Below, piece by piece: positions 44,201 to 55,146 of a stretch of 64,000 bases of DNA. This stretch comes from Neodiprion pinetum. Its lineage: Eukaryota; Arthropoda; Insecta; Hymenoptera; Diprionidae. Below the pieces are notes generated by a model that searched no databases, was not told the origin of the DNA, and saw only the letters and a program-made list of their open reading frames with translations. Where the stretch lies: NCBI RefSeq assembly GCF_021155775.2, contig NC_060236.1:1789001-1853000 (forward strand), given 5' to 3'. Each line of letters begins with the position of its first letter. The first letter of the stretch is position 1. A program made the translations under genes and the position numbers.

Positions 44201-47200
44201 CCCCTTTGTATTTTTGGCGAAAATTTTCGCGATTTTGAAAAGTGCTGGAATCAATTCTTCCTGGCACTGTTCCGACGTAATTTTGCGAGAGAAATCGATT
44301 GGGCGCAGTCGCAATACGCTGCGATCAACGCATCAAAAGTTACAGCCAAAAAACGAAAACCTGTGTTTTTCACATTCTTCAGCAGGTGATCTTTTCGTCG
44401 GCATTTCTCTCCTGTTGGTCCCACGCTCTTTTCGCTGCGTTTTCCGAGTTCCTGGGGGTCCAATTAGTCAGAAAAGGGTCACACAAATCGAATCCGAGAC
44501 CAAAAATTTTTTGGTCGAAAAAAAAGGAAGGTTAACCCCTTTGTATTTTTGGCGAAAATTTTCGCGATTTTGAAAAGTGCTGGAATCAATTCTTCCTGGC
44601 ACTGTTCCGACGTAATTTTGCGAGAGAAATCGATTGGGCGCAGTCGCAATACGCTGCGATCAACGCATCGAAAGTTACAGCCAAAAAACGAAAACCTGTG
44701 TTTTTCACATTTTTCAGCAAGTGATCTTTTTGTCGGCATTTCTCTCCTGTTGGTCCCACGCTCTTTTCGCTGCGTTTTCCGAGTTCCTGGGGGTCCAATT
44801 AGTCAGAAAAGGGTCACACAAATCGAATCCGAGACCAAAAATTTTTTGGTCCAAAAAAAAGGAAGGTTAACCCCTTTGTATTTTTGTCGAAAATTTTCGC
44901 GATTTTGAAAAGTGCTGGAATCAATTCTTCCTGGCACTGTTCCGACGTAATTTTGCGTGAGAAATCGATTGGGCGCAGTCGCAATACGCTGCGATCAACG
45001 CATCAAAAGTTACAGCCAAAAAACGAAAACCCGTGTTTTTCACATTCTTCAGCAGGTGATCTTTTCGTCGGCATTTCTCTCCTGTTGGTCCCACGCTCTT
45101 TTCGCTGCGTTTTCCGAGTTCCTGGGGGTCCAATTAGTCAGAAAAGGGTCACACAAATCGAATCCGAGACCAAAAATTTTTTGGTCCAAAAAAAAGGAAG
45201 GTTAACCCCTTTGTGTTTTTGGCTGAAATTTTCGCGATTTTGAAAAGTGCTGGAATCAATTCTTCCTGGCACTGTTCCGACGTAATTTTGCGAGAGAAAT
45301 CGATTGGGCGCAGTCGCAATACGCTGCGATCAACGCGTCAAAAGTTACAGCCCAAGAACGAAAACCTGTGTTTTTCACATTTTTCAGCAGGTGATCTTTT
45401 TGTCGGCATTTCTCTCCTGTTGGTCCCACGCTCTTTTCGATGCGTTTTCCGAGTTCCTGGGGGTCCAATTAGTCAGATAAGGGTCACACAAATCGAATCC
45501 GAGACCAAAAATTTTTCGGTCGAAAAAAAAGGAAGGTTAACCCCTTTGTATTTTTGGCGAAAATTTTCGCGATTTTGAAAAGTGCTGGAATCAATTCTTC
45601 CTGGCGCTGTTCCGCCGTGATTTTGCGAGAGAAATCGATTGGGCGCAGTCGCAATACGCTGCGATCAACGCATCAAAAGTTACAGCCCAAAAACGAAAAC
45701 CTGTGTTTTTCACATTTTTCAGCAGGTGATCTTTTCGTCGGCATTTCTCTCCTGTTGGTCCCACGCTCTTTTCGCTGCGTTTTCCGAGTTCCTGGGGGTC
45801 CAATTAGTCAGAAAAGGGTCACACAAATCGAATCCGAGACCAAAAATTTTTTGGTCGAAAAAAAAGGAAGGTTAACCCCTTTGTATTTTTGGCGAAAATT
45901 TTCGCGATTTTGAAAAGTGCTGGAATCAATTCTTCCTGGCACTGTTCCGACGTAATTTTGCGAGAGAAATCGATCGGGCGCAGTCGCAATACGCTGCGAT
46001 CAACGCATCAAAAGTTACAGCCCAAAAACGAAAACCTGTGTTTTTCTCATTTTTCAGCAGGTGATCTTTTCGTCGGCATTTCTCTCCTGTTGGTCCCACG
46101 CTCTTTTCGCTGCGTTTTCCGAGTTCCTGGAGGTCCAATTAGTCAGAAAAGGGTCACACAAATCGAATCCGAGACCAAAAATTTTTTGGTCGAAAAAAAA
46201 GGAAGGTTAACCCCTTTGTATTTTTGGCGAAAATTTTCGCGATTTTGAAAAGTGCTGGAATCAATTCTTCCTGGCACTGTTCCGACGTAATTTTGCGAGA
46301 GAAATCGATTGGGCGCAGTCGCAATACGCTGCGATCAACGCATCAAAAGTTACAGCCAAAAAACGAAAACCTGTGTTTTTCACATTCTTCAGCAGGTGAT
46401 CTTTTCGTCGGCATTTCTCTCCTGTTGGTCCCACGCTCTTTTCGCTGCGTTTTCCGAGTTCCTGGGGGTCCAATTAGTCAGAAAAGGGTCACACAAATCG
46501 AATCCGAGACCAAAAATTTTTTGGTCGAAAAAAAAGGAAGGTTAACCCCTTTGTATTTTTGGCGAAAATTTTCGCGATTTTGAAAAGTGCTGGAATCAAT
46601 TCTTCCTGGCACTGTTCCGACGTAATTTTGCGAGAGAAATCGATTGGGCGCAGTCGCAATACGCTGCGATCAACGCATCGAAAGTTACAGCCAAAAAACG
46701 AAAACCTGTGTTTTTCACATTTTTCAGCAAGTGATCTTTTTGTCGGCATTTCTCTCCTGTTGGTCCCACGCTCTTTTCGCTGCGTTTTCCGAGTTCCTGG
46801 GGGTCCAATTAGTCAGAAAAGGGTCACACAAATCGAATCCGAGACCAAAAATTTTTTGGTCCAAAAAAAAGGAAGGTTAACCCCTTTGTATTTTTGTCGA
46901 AAATTTTCGCGATTTTGAAAAGTGCTGGAATCAATTCTTCCTGGCACTGTTCCGACGTAATTTTGCGTGAGAAATCGATTGGGCGCAGTCGCAATACGCT
47001 GCGATCAACGCATCAAAAGTTACAGCCAAAAAACGAAAACCCGTGTTTTTCACATTCTTCAGCAGGTGATCTTTTCGTCGGCATTTCTCTCCTGTTGGTC
47101 CCACGCTCTTTTCGCTGCGTTTTCCGAGTTCCTGGGGGTCCAATTAGTCAGAAAAGGGTCACACAAATCGAATCCGAGACCAAAAATTTTTTGGTCCAAA

Positions 47201-49856
47201 AAAAAGGAAGGTTAACCCCTTTGTGTTTTTGGCTGAAATTTTCGCGATTTTGAAAAGTGCTGGAATCAATTCTTCCTGGCACTGTTCCGACGTAATTTTG
47301 CGAGAGAAATCGATCGGGCGCAGTCGCAATACGCTGCGATCAACGCATCAAAAGTTACAGCCCAAGAACGAAAACCTGTGTTTTTCACATTTTTCAGCAG
47401 GTGATCTTTTTGTCGGCATTTCTCTCCTGTTGGTCCCACGCTCTTTTCGCTGCGTTTTCCGAGTTCCTGGGGGTCCAATTAGTCAGAAAAGGGTCACACA
47501 AATCGAATCCGAGACCAAAAATTTTTTGGTCCAAAAAAAAGGAAGGTTAACCCCTTTGTATTTTTGTCGAAAATTTTCGCGATTTTGAAAAGTGCTGGAA
47601 TCAATTCTTCCTGGCACTGTTCCGACGTAATTTTGCGTGAGAAATCGATTGGGCGCAGTCGCAATACGCTGCGATCAACGCATCAAAAGTTACAGCCAAA
47701 AAACGAAAACCTGTGTTTTTCACATTCTTCAGCAGGTGATCTTTTCGTCGGCATTTCTCTCCTGTTGGTCCCACGCTCTTTTCGCTGCGTTTTCCGAGTT
47801 CCTGGGGGTCCAATTAGTCAGAAAAGGGTCACACAAATCGAATCCGAGACCAAAAATTTTTTGGTCCAAAAAAAAGGAAGGTTAACCCCTTTGTGTTTTT
47901 GGCTGAAATTTTCGCGATTTTGAAAAGTGCTGGAATCAATTCTTCCTGGCACTGTTCCGACGTAATTTTGCGAGAGAAATCGATCGGGCGCAGTCGCAAT
48001 ACGCTGCGATCAACGCATCAAAAGTTACAGCCCAAGAACGAAAACCTGTGTTTTTCACATTTTTCAGCAGGTGATCTTTTTGTCGGCATTTCTCTCCTGT
48101 TGGTCCCACGCTCTTTTCGCTGCGTTTTCCGAGTTCCTGGGGGTCCAATTAGTCAGAAAAGGGTCACACAAATCGAATCCGAGACCAAAAATTTTTTGGT
48201 CGAAAAAAAAGGAAGGTTAACCCCTTTGTATTTTTGGCGAAAATTTTCGCGATTTTGAAAAGTGCTGGAATCAATTCTTCCTGGCACTGTTCCGACGTAA
48301 TTTTGCGAGAGAAATCGATCGGGCGCAGTCGCAATACGCTGCGATCAACGCATCAAAAGTTACAGCCCAAAAACGAAAACCTGTGTTTTTCTCATTTTTC
48401 AGCAGGTGATCTTTTCGTCGGCATTTCTCTCCTGTTGGTCCCACGCTCTTTTCGCTGCGTTTTCCGAGTTCCTGGAGGTCCAATTAGTCAGAAAAGGGTC
48501 ACACAAATCGAATCCGAGACCAAAAATTTTTTGGTCGAAAAAAAAGGAAGGTTAACCCCATTGTATTTTTGGCGAAAATTTTCGCGATTTTGAAAAGTGC
48601 TGGAATCAATTCTTCCTGGCACTGTTCCGACGTAATTTTGCGAGAGAAATCGATTGGGCGCAGTCGCAATACGCTGCGATCAACGCATCAAAAGTTACAG
48701 CCCAAGAACGAAAACCTGTGTTTTTCACATTTTTCAGCAGGTGATCTTTTTGTCGGCATTTCTCTCCTGTTGGTCCCACGCTCTTTTCGCTGCGTTTTCC
48801 GAGTTCCTGGGGGTCCAATTAGTCAGAAAAGGGTCACACAAATCGAATCCGAGACCAAAAATTTTTTGGTCGAAAAAAAAGGAAGGTTAACCCCTTTGTA
48901 TTTTTGGCGAAAATTTTCGCGATTTTGAAAAGTGCTGGAATCAATTCTTCCTGGCACTGTTCCGACGTAATTTTGCGTGAGAAATCGATTGGGCGCAGTC
49001 GCAATACGCTGCGATCAACGCATCGAAAGTTACAGCCAAAAAACGAAAACCTGTGTTTTTCACATTCTTCAGCAGGTGATCTTTTCGTCGGCATTTCTCT
49101 CCTGTTGGTCCCACGCTCTTTTCGCTGCGTTTTCCGAGTTCCTGGGGGTCCAATTAGTCAGAAAAGGGTCACACAAATCGAATCCGAGACCAAAAATTTT
49201 TTGGTCCAAAAAAAAGGAAGGTTAACCCCTTTGTGTTTTTGGCTAAAATTTTCGCGATTTTGAAAAGTGCTGGAATCAATTCTTCCTGGCACTGTTCCGA
49301 CGTAATTTTGCGAGAGAAATCGATTGGGCGCAGTCGCAATACGCTGCGATCAACGCATCAAAAGTTACAGCCAAAAAACGAAAACCTGTGTTTTTCACAT
49401 TTTTCAGCAGGTGATCTTTTCGTCGGCATTTCTCTCCTGTTGGTCCCACGCTCTTTTCGCTGCGTTTTCCGAGTTCCTGGGGGTCCAATTAGTCAGAAAA
49501 GGGTCACACAAATCGAATCCGAGACCAAAAATTTTTTGGTCGAAAAAAAAGGAAGGTTAACCCCTTTGTATTTTTGGCGAAAATTTTCGCGATTTTGAAA
49601 AGTCCTGGAATCAATTCTTCCTGGCACTGTTCCGACGTAATTTTGCGTGAGAAATCGATTGGGCGCAGTCGCAATACGCTGCGATCAACGCATCAAAAGT
49701 TACAACCCAAGAACGAAAACCTGTGTTTTTCACATTTTTCAGCAGGTGATCTTTTCGTCGGCATTTCTCTCCTGTTGGTCCCACGCTCTTTTCGCTGTGT
49801 TTTTTGAGTTCCTTGGGGTCCAATTGGTCAGGAAAGGGACATACAAATCGATAACG
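38258..49856. repeat. 335-bp satellite array, about 34.6 tandem copies
   Basis: The same unit recurs every 335 bp. A recognisable start motif (GGCGAAAATTTTCGCG and variants) appears at about 38521, 38856, 39191, 39526 and on to 49574. Two units are 334 bp because of single-base losses near 40190 and 43530. The first two units (38258-38850) and the last partial unit (49780-49856) are visibly diverged, while the inner units differ from each other by only a few bases, the usual pattern of a homogenised core with decaying edges. Open frames of 119-121 aa (+), 78-82 aa (+) and 70 aa (-) recur in every unit, but only because the sequence repeats; 335 is not a multiple of 3 and no start context or domain supports translation. 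No transposase or reverse transcriptase is visible. The array fills most of the space between Myb and BACURD. Confidence 0.98.
42540..48568. repeat. Higher-order repeats inside the satellite (six-monomer, ~2010 bp)
   Basis: Monomers carrying rare shared variants recur at six-unit spacing. The unit with ATCGAAAGTTAC starts at 42540, 44549 and 46559 (2009 and 2010 bp apart), each followed by a unit with TTTTGTCGAAAATTTTCG and AAACCCGTG (42875, 44884, 46894). The unit with CCTGGAGGTCC recurs near 40101, 42111, 43451, 44119, 46129 and 48474, that is at 6, 4, 2, 6 and 7 monomers. The order of variant units around these sites is preserved over several monomers, so the period is real. Confidence 0.8.
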
Positions 49857-52748
49857 AGTTCTCGGCCCCAGAAACGGAGAAGGACGGCTTCTGTTAGCTT
49901 GTTTTTGGCAGATTTCGGAAAATACGACATACAATCCACTCACACCCCATATCGAGGTCATCTTGACTGAAATGAAGATTGAGTAAGGCCCACAGTCCTG
50001 GGGAGCCAGGCTTTTAGAGTAGTAATCAAAAAACGGCCTTGAAAATCTTCATGAAATTTCTATCTATTCTTCATCATGTACGCAACTTCCTCAGTGATCA
50101 CTTTCTTGCAAGAAAAATAATACACACATTGATTATCTTTGAATCATATATTTGACGCCAGTTTTATACAATTGCTCTCACACATTCAAAAAAACTGCTC
50201 ACGCTTTGAATGCCGATTATACACTTATGAAATGAGTTTGGCACTATAGATAATGCATTCCCCTGCATTCTGCATGTTTGATAAAACTACTGCAGTACAT
50301 ATACTCAATGTCTAATACATTCTCTAATTTTTACCATTCACACTCAGTGTTGAGCATAAGGTTTTTCAATCGAAATAAAAACACCATTTACAGAAATCAA
50401 ATGATATCCGAATGGTGTGAATGTATTTAAAGTATGGAAGAATTTTTGTATGAATGTGTGTCACACTGGGATATTATGCCACGTTTACGGCTACGACGTC
50501 GCTAATTTCCCAAGACACAACGCATTTCGTCTTCTCGCTTCCTTTTTCCTCTTTTACAGTAATAAATAAATACATAGTTATCTTTAAATACGCTATAGCA
50601 TTATCAAGAAATATCTAGGCTTAATTTTCACGCACGTTTTTTTCACATGGTATGCAAATAGTGTCAACATAATGAATTTAGTACATTATTCATTTGCTTC
50701 AAAAAGATCATTAATTTCTCAAAATTTATTCAGACAGATTTGCATACTAATGGTTTTTTAAATTGTAGTAAATATATTATGCATAGACCGATTTATGAAA
50801 TAAAAATATGTAGAGTACTGCGCTACTGTTTTGTTACTGAATACTGACGGCTGCTGATTCAAATGTGTTCAAAAATTAAATCGTTGATATGTTTTTTAAG
50901 GTCTCAGCCGCAATAAAAATTACTAGCTTATACCTAAACATCAAATTCAAGTTCTGAAAATCAACGTCATTGTAACACTAGAAAACAAAAATAGTAATAA
51001 TAAAGGTGAAATGTATTAAAGCGTGTCAAGTGTGAAAGAAAATACAAAAATGAAAGAGATGTTCAATGTCAATCAAATATAATTGCGAAAATTTGATCAT
51101 TTCATGTAGTGATTGAACCAAAAGAACGTGGACAAAGGTCAAACCAAATTAAAGAACGTTATTGTACATTTACAGTTGTGATTAAGAAATTGGGAACAAT
51201 TAAACTGTCTCTGTTAGATTCAAATGAACCAATCTGAACTGCAAATCTAGTTAAACTTTGTGCGCTACTGTGTAGTTGATATAAATAACTAACAAGAACA
51301 AAATCTCAACTATTGACGGTTTTGTATGTAACCTTAAAAATTGCAAAGTACCAGCGTAAATTATGGTATTATTCAAATATCACATAAATTGTCTTACTAT
51401 GACTTAGGAGCAACGATTATGATTGTCCTTAGGAATAAATGGTAGTAGATATAACGTCGATGGCCAATTTAAAATATTATTAATTAAGTGATAAATAATG
51501 TTATTACCCATGAGTTTAGACTCTCATTTTTTAATTATACAATTTGAACTATCTAGAATCTAGGGCTTGCGACCGATAGTAAAGAATATTTTCAAATTAC
51601 TACCAAATAGTTCGGGGAAAAAAATTTAATGTTCAGAATGAGTTCCTCTGTTTCCTCTTTTGTTTCAATTTCATGCTCCATTCCCTTCGGCACAATCAGG
51701 ACCGTTTAATTAGTTTCAGATTAAACTTGGTACGTACTTATGAAAAGAGCTAGGTTTCCTGTCAATCGAGACTTGAGATGTATCTGCTAACTAAATAACA
51801 ATATATCATCCCCCATACTTTGTAACGGATTTAAACCTTTCGAATACAGTAGAAAGGAAAAAAGAAAAAATATCAGCTGTTTGCGAGATTGGCCCAAAGG
51901 AAGTTTAACGCTTATGGTCCCTGTTTAACAGCCAGCACAAGCTCAGAAAAATGGTTTTGAAATGAAATGATCAGTTAATAAATAAGTACCCATTGCTCCA
52001 TGTTTCACGGCATGCTCAACAGATACTAATGATTGTGTAAGGAGGGCGCAGTGCTTAAAAGATTTGTACAATCATTGGAATGTTGTAAATCAATGTAATA
52101 AAGTACATTAAAAAAATAAATAATGAATTTTAAATCTGATTTCGCTATTCAAAATAGTAATTAAAATACTTTAAACGTCAACGAATTACGTTCTATATTT
52201 TCAAAGCCTGGGCTGGCTAGCGCCATTAATTTTCTACACACACACATTCTTACTCCCTCTCTCTATCTCTGTTTCACTCTCACTCTCGCACTCCCTTTCA
52301 ATATACAAACATATTTCATTGGCAGTAAATACTCCGAATCATGCGTCAAACAGTCTAACAATATATGCAAGTACAAATTGAAAAAAGGAGAAAACTTCAC
52401 GAAATCTAGACAACTATTGCGACACATATGTGGCAGCCTTGTTCAATCCTCGTTAACAGATATTTAGTTTAATACAAACCGGTCGATGCACTTTAGACTG
52501 GAACCCTAATGTGGTCAACAGATGTTACAGAGTATAAAATTACGATAAAAATTAACGCGATTCGGAAGTATGGTGTAGATAATCGCAAGTTACTATTAAC
52601 GCTTGTACAAACAACAATACTGTTCTTTCATGAACAGATGTTTTTTTTTTTTTTTCATTTTCGTAGGTTATTTGTTGGCTCGTGTTTTGAATGAACGAAC
52701 TACATTGAGAATAGCTGGTTGGGGTGACATCAGGTGATTCGGATGGGG
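49857..52748. other. Intergenic DNA between satellite and BACURD
   Basis: 2.9 kb of AT-rich, low-repeat sequence with no coding-like frame. The part nearest 52748 is presumably the BACURD 3' UTR. A small CT/CA-rich tract lies at about 52237-52290. Confidence 0.6.
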
Positions 52749-52952
52749 TCAGTTAGTGTTTTGCTTATTTGATCGCAGTCGGGCAAGTCCCGATCGTTCT
52801 CCTTCTTCCTCGTCTGAAGTGCAAGGAGGCCCTCCTCCCACAGCACCACGTGAAGATGTTGCCTGCATTAATTCCTGATCAGGTACATTTCGATGCTCGT
52901 AAAGTAAGATATTTAACGTCTCTTCGTAGATACGCGCTTCCGGGAACTCAAC
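52749..52952 (-). CDS. BACURD: BACURD exon 4 (C-terminus)
   Basis: Acceptor GACTTAG, stop TGA at 52751-52749. It encodes VEFPEARIYEETLNILLYE, a Gly/Pro-rich linker and an acidic/basic tail (SDEEEGERSGLARLR). A candidate ATTAAA polyadenylation hexamer on the minus strand lies at 52473-52468. Confidence 0.93.
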   Translation of the reverse strand, partial: VEFPEARIYEETLNILLYEHRNVPDQELMQATSSRGAVGGGPPCTSDEEEGERSGLARLRSNKQNTN

Positions 52953-54118
52953 CTAAGTCAAAATGGGACAACATTGGCTAAGACAAAGTTTGTAGAAGAC
53001 GTGAAATTCCATAAAAATTGGTATTTACTGGTGTTGTGATTCCACAAACAATTAATCTCTATTTGTTCTTTAGCTTCTGGCAACGGCAATAGAAAAAAAT
53101 GTTCGTTCAAGTTAGAAATTTAAATTCTGCCTAAAGTTATCTTTACCTTTGTATGTTTTTTATCTGTCGCGTAGACGATAGAATGACAACAAACTTCGGC
53201 AACCTTACGACCATGTCCATAAAAAGTCCAGCAACAAATTTCACTCGACCCAATTACGTCCTTAATGAACAAAACCCTGCCGCTAAATCTGAGCGACATC
53301 TTGTCAAACAGTTCTATATTTTTCAACAGATTGTCATCTGATGTACTGTAAATAGAAACGAATGGATCATATGATTGCTTTCCAAAAAAAATTTTAAAAA
53401 GCGAAAAAAGCCAAGCTGTTTAAATCTGTCTCCTACCTCGTGTAAGAGTACTTGTTGTTGTGACGATTAATCAGCAATTTAACAACAGGTTTTGTTGTGT
53501 TGCTGATAAGGAGTTGCTGCTCACGTTGGGAGGTGATAAGTGGAACCCTGCAGATGGGTTCAGCCTCCCGCTCCTTCCGCTGGAGCGCTTGTTCGCACGA
53601 CTCAGCCAGCTCGCCGATGCAATAATACTTTGCCTCGGCCAGCAGCTCTGCCATCTCCTTCACACTCTCAGGTAGCGGAACTGAACCGTCCCGCAAAAAG
53701 TTTAAGATCGTGCCAAAGTGCTTGCCACACCGATCGATTAGGATCCAGCCTGTGAAAACGAATAATAGTAAATAAAAAGAAAGTAGGGAACTTGGTTGAT
53801 TTTAAAATTTGTACACCATTTCATTTGGAATTGCCTTTTGGAAAGAGGCGTGAGCGGCTCCTCACCTTCGCAATCTGTAAGAACCTCCATCCGACCGCTA
53901 AACATAGCTCGCAACATAGTGTCATGTTTGGTGAGCGTGCCAATGGTGGTGTAATGAAGGGAACCGCCAATGTTTAATTTGACGTACTGCGACGGGTTTC
54001 CTTTCATGACAGTTTTGTGATCCCCCGACATAACGATTTCGCCGCCAGGTATTAACGCGGCCGCGGATGATGACGATGATGGTGATATGTTAATTGTATC
54101 GAGCGTCAGACTCAACAT
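52749..54118 (-). CDS. BACURD: BTB/POZ adaptor for CUL3-mediated RhoA degradation (BACURD; KCTD10/TNFAIP1/KCTD13 family)
   Basis: Coding exons on the minus strand: 54118-53866, 53749-53437, 53345-53147 and 52952-52749 (969 nt, 322 aa), all GT-AG with matching phases. The BTB/T1 domain runs from about aa 44 to 145: YVKLNIGGSLHYTTIGTLTK, HDTMLRAMFSGRMEVLTD, GWILIDRCGKHFGTILNFLR. The family-specific C-terminal half follows: TTKPVVKLL, NNKYSYTSTSDDNLLKNIEL, FDKMSLRFSGRVLFIKDVIG, EICCWTFYGHGRKVAEVCC, YEETLNILLYE. Vertebrate members are 313-329 aa. By family it bridges CUL3 ubiquitin ligase to RhoA and other substrates in cytoplasm and nucleus. Met30 (MSGDHK) resembles the vertebrate start and could be the real initiator, giving 293 aa; an in-frame stop lies directly before Met1. 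The gene is divergent from IFT20. Confidence 0.95.
53147..53345 (-). CDS. BACURD: BACURD exon 3 (conserved C-terminal region)
   Basis: Acceptor TTTACAG, donor GTAAAG. It encodes TSDDNLLKNIELFDKMSLRF, SGRVLFIKDVIG and CCWTFYGHGRKVAEVCCHSI, the most conserved non-BTB block of the family. Confidence 0.95.
53437..53749 (-). CDS. BACURD: BACURD exon 2 (rest of BTB domain)
   Basis: Acceptor TTCACAG, donor GTAGGA. It encodes GWILIDRCGKHFGTILNFLR, a helix AKYYCIGELAESCEQAL and the post-BTB segment TTKPVVKLLINRHNNKYSYT. Phase 2 at both ends is consistent with the neighbouring exons. Confidence 0.95.
53866..54118 (-). CDS. BACURD: BACURD exon 1 (start of BTB domain)
   Basis: The exon runs from ATG at 54118 to donor GTGAGG at 53865. 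It encodes a Ser-rich N-terminus, MSGDHKTVMKGNPSQ, and the first half of the BTB domain up to EVLTDCE, ending in phase 1. Confidence 0.93.
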
Positions 54119-55022
54119 TTAAGACATGAGCAACAGAATCGTTGCTTGTTAATAGACCGGAAATTTTATTAAAACCTGCGTAACTAAGGTTATTTACAAA
54201 TACAAGTTGGATTCGCTGATCAACAATAACAGCGAATTTAATACGATGTGATTTTAGGTTATAATCACTGTAAACCAAATCGAGTCATTTCGACCTCGTG
54301 ATGGTTTCCTATGTCTTATCTAATTATACGAATTGTATTAAATTCTTATCCGCGGCACAATTCATTCGATATTCTCATGGTCACTAAACAAAAATTCCTT
54401 TTAATAAACCAAAAAAAAAAAAAAACACTATTTATATGTTTTGCCCCATGTTGGAGACGTGAATATGATACGCGTATGAGAATGTATGCGAGCATTATGC
54501 ATGAGTGTAACTCGCTTGTGTTAACAGGCTTGGGTAACGATATCCTAACGAAGAGAGTCAGCCTTATGATGATACGTGTTTCAACAAAATTTAACAGCGA
54601 GCTACACCGGCTAATATGCATTTTACAATGCCGGCATCGTCAACTGACATACCGACAAAGCGTGTTGTCTTTTTCTAGCTGGCGCATTCAAAAGGGAGGG
54701 AAAATTTAACGTTATCGATAAAACGCCGGCTGACGTTTTTCTTAACCGACCAGCACCCGAAAATTATAGCCCGTTATGAATGCCGGAAAACGAAGTTTTG
54801 AGCAGGTGTTATAAACTTTCACTGCTTTTCGCTATACATGTTGTCTACTTCACCATTCCTTTACACGGGCAATAGCTTAATTGTCGTAGATAATTGTAAT
54901 GAAGGAAGATTATCGGTCGGCTAAGAAAATTCATAGTACCGCCTTAACTCGCCCGGCACCTGCGCGTAAAGCAATTGCAATATACACATGCATACGTCAT
55001 GAATCACATCTGTTTGACGAAA
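54119..55022. promoter_or_regulatory. Shared divergent promoter region of BACURD and IFT20
   Basis: 904 bp separate the two start codons on opposite strands, so both 5' UTRs and promoters must lie here unless upstream non-coding exons exist. It contains TATCGATA at 54713-54720, an exact match to the insect DRE (DREF site) common at housekeeping promoters. No TATA box is placed convincingly at either gene. Confidence 0.65.
54713..54720. promoter_or_regulatory. Candidate DRE (DREF-binding site, TATCGATA)
   Basis: Exact 8-bp palindrome roughly midway in the divergent promoter. The same octamer also occurs at 11134-11141 and 17290-17297 in Myb intron 1, so chance is a real possibility; only the location makes it suggestive. 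Confidence 0.4.
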
Positions 55023-55146
55023 ATGGCCGACTCGCTGGGAAAATATGGGTTATTCATCGATGATTTGAGCAAGATACGGGTACTGGAGCCAGAAATATCG
55101 AATCAAACAAATAAATTGAAAGAGGAGTGTCAGAATTTTGTTTCCA
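55023..55146 (+). CDS. IFT20: IFT20 exon 1
   Basis: ATG at 55023 (context GAAAATGG). The exon encodes MADSLGKYGLFIDDLSKIRV and on to KEECQNFVS, and ends one base into the next codon before donor GTAAGT. Confidence 0.95.

Noticed and set aside
38856..49807. Repeated 119-121 aa plus-strand and 70 aa minus-strand open frames in every satellite unit
   Set aside because: They are copies of the same non-coding 335-bp unit; the length is not a multiple of three, both strands are equally open, and there is no domain, splice site or start context to support a protein family.
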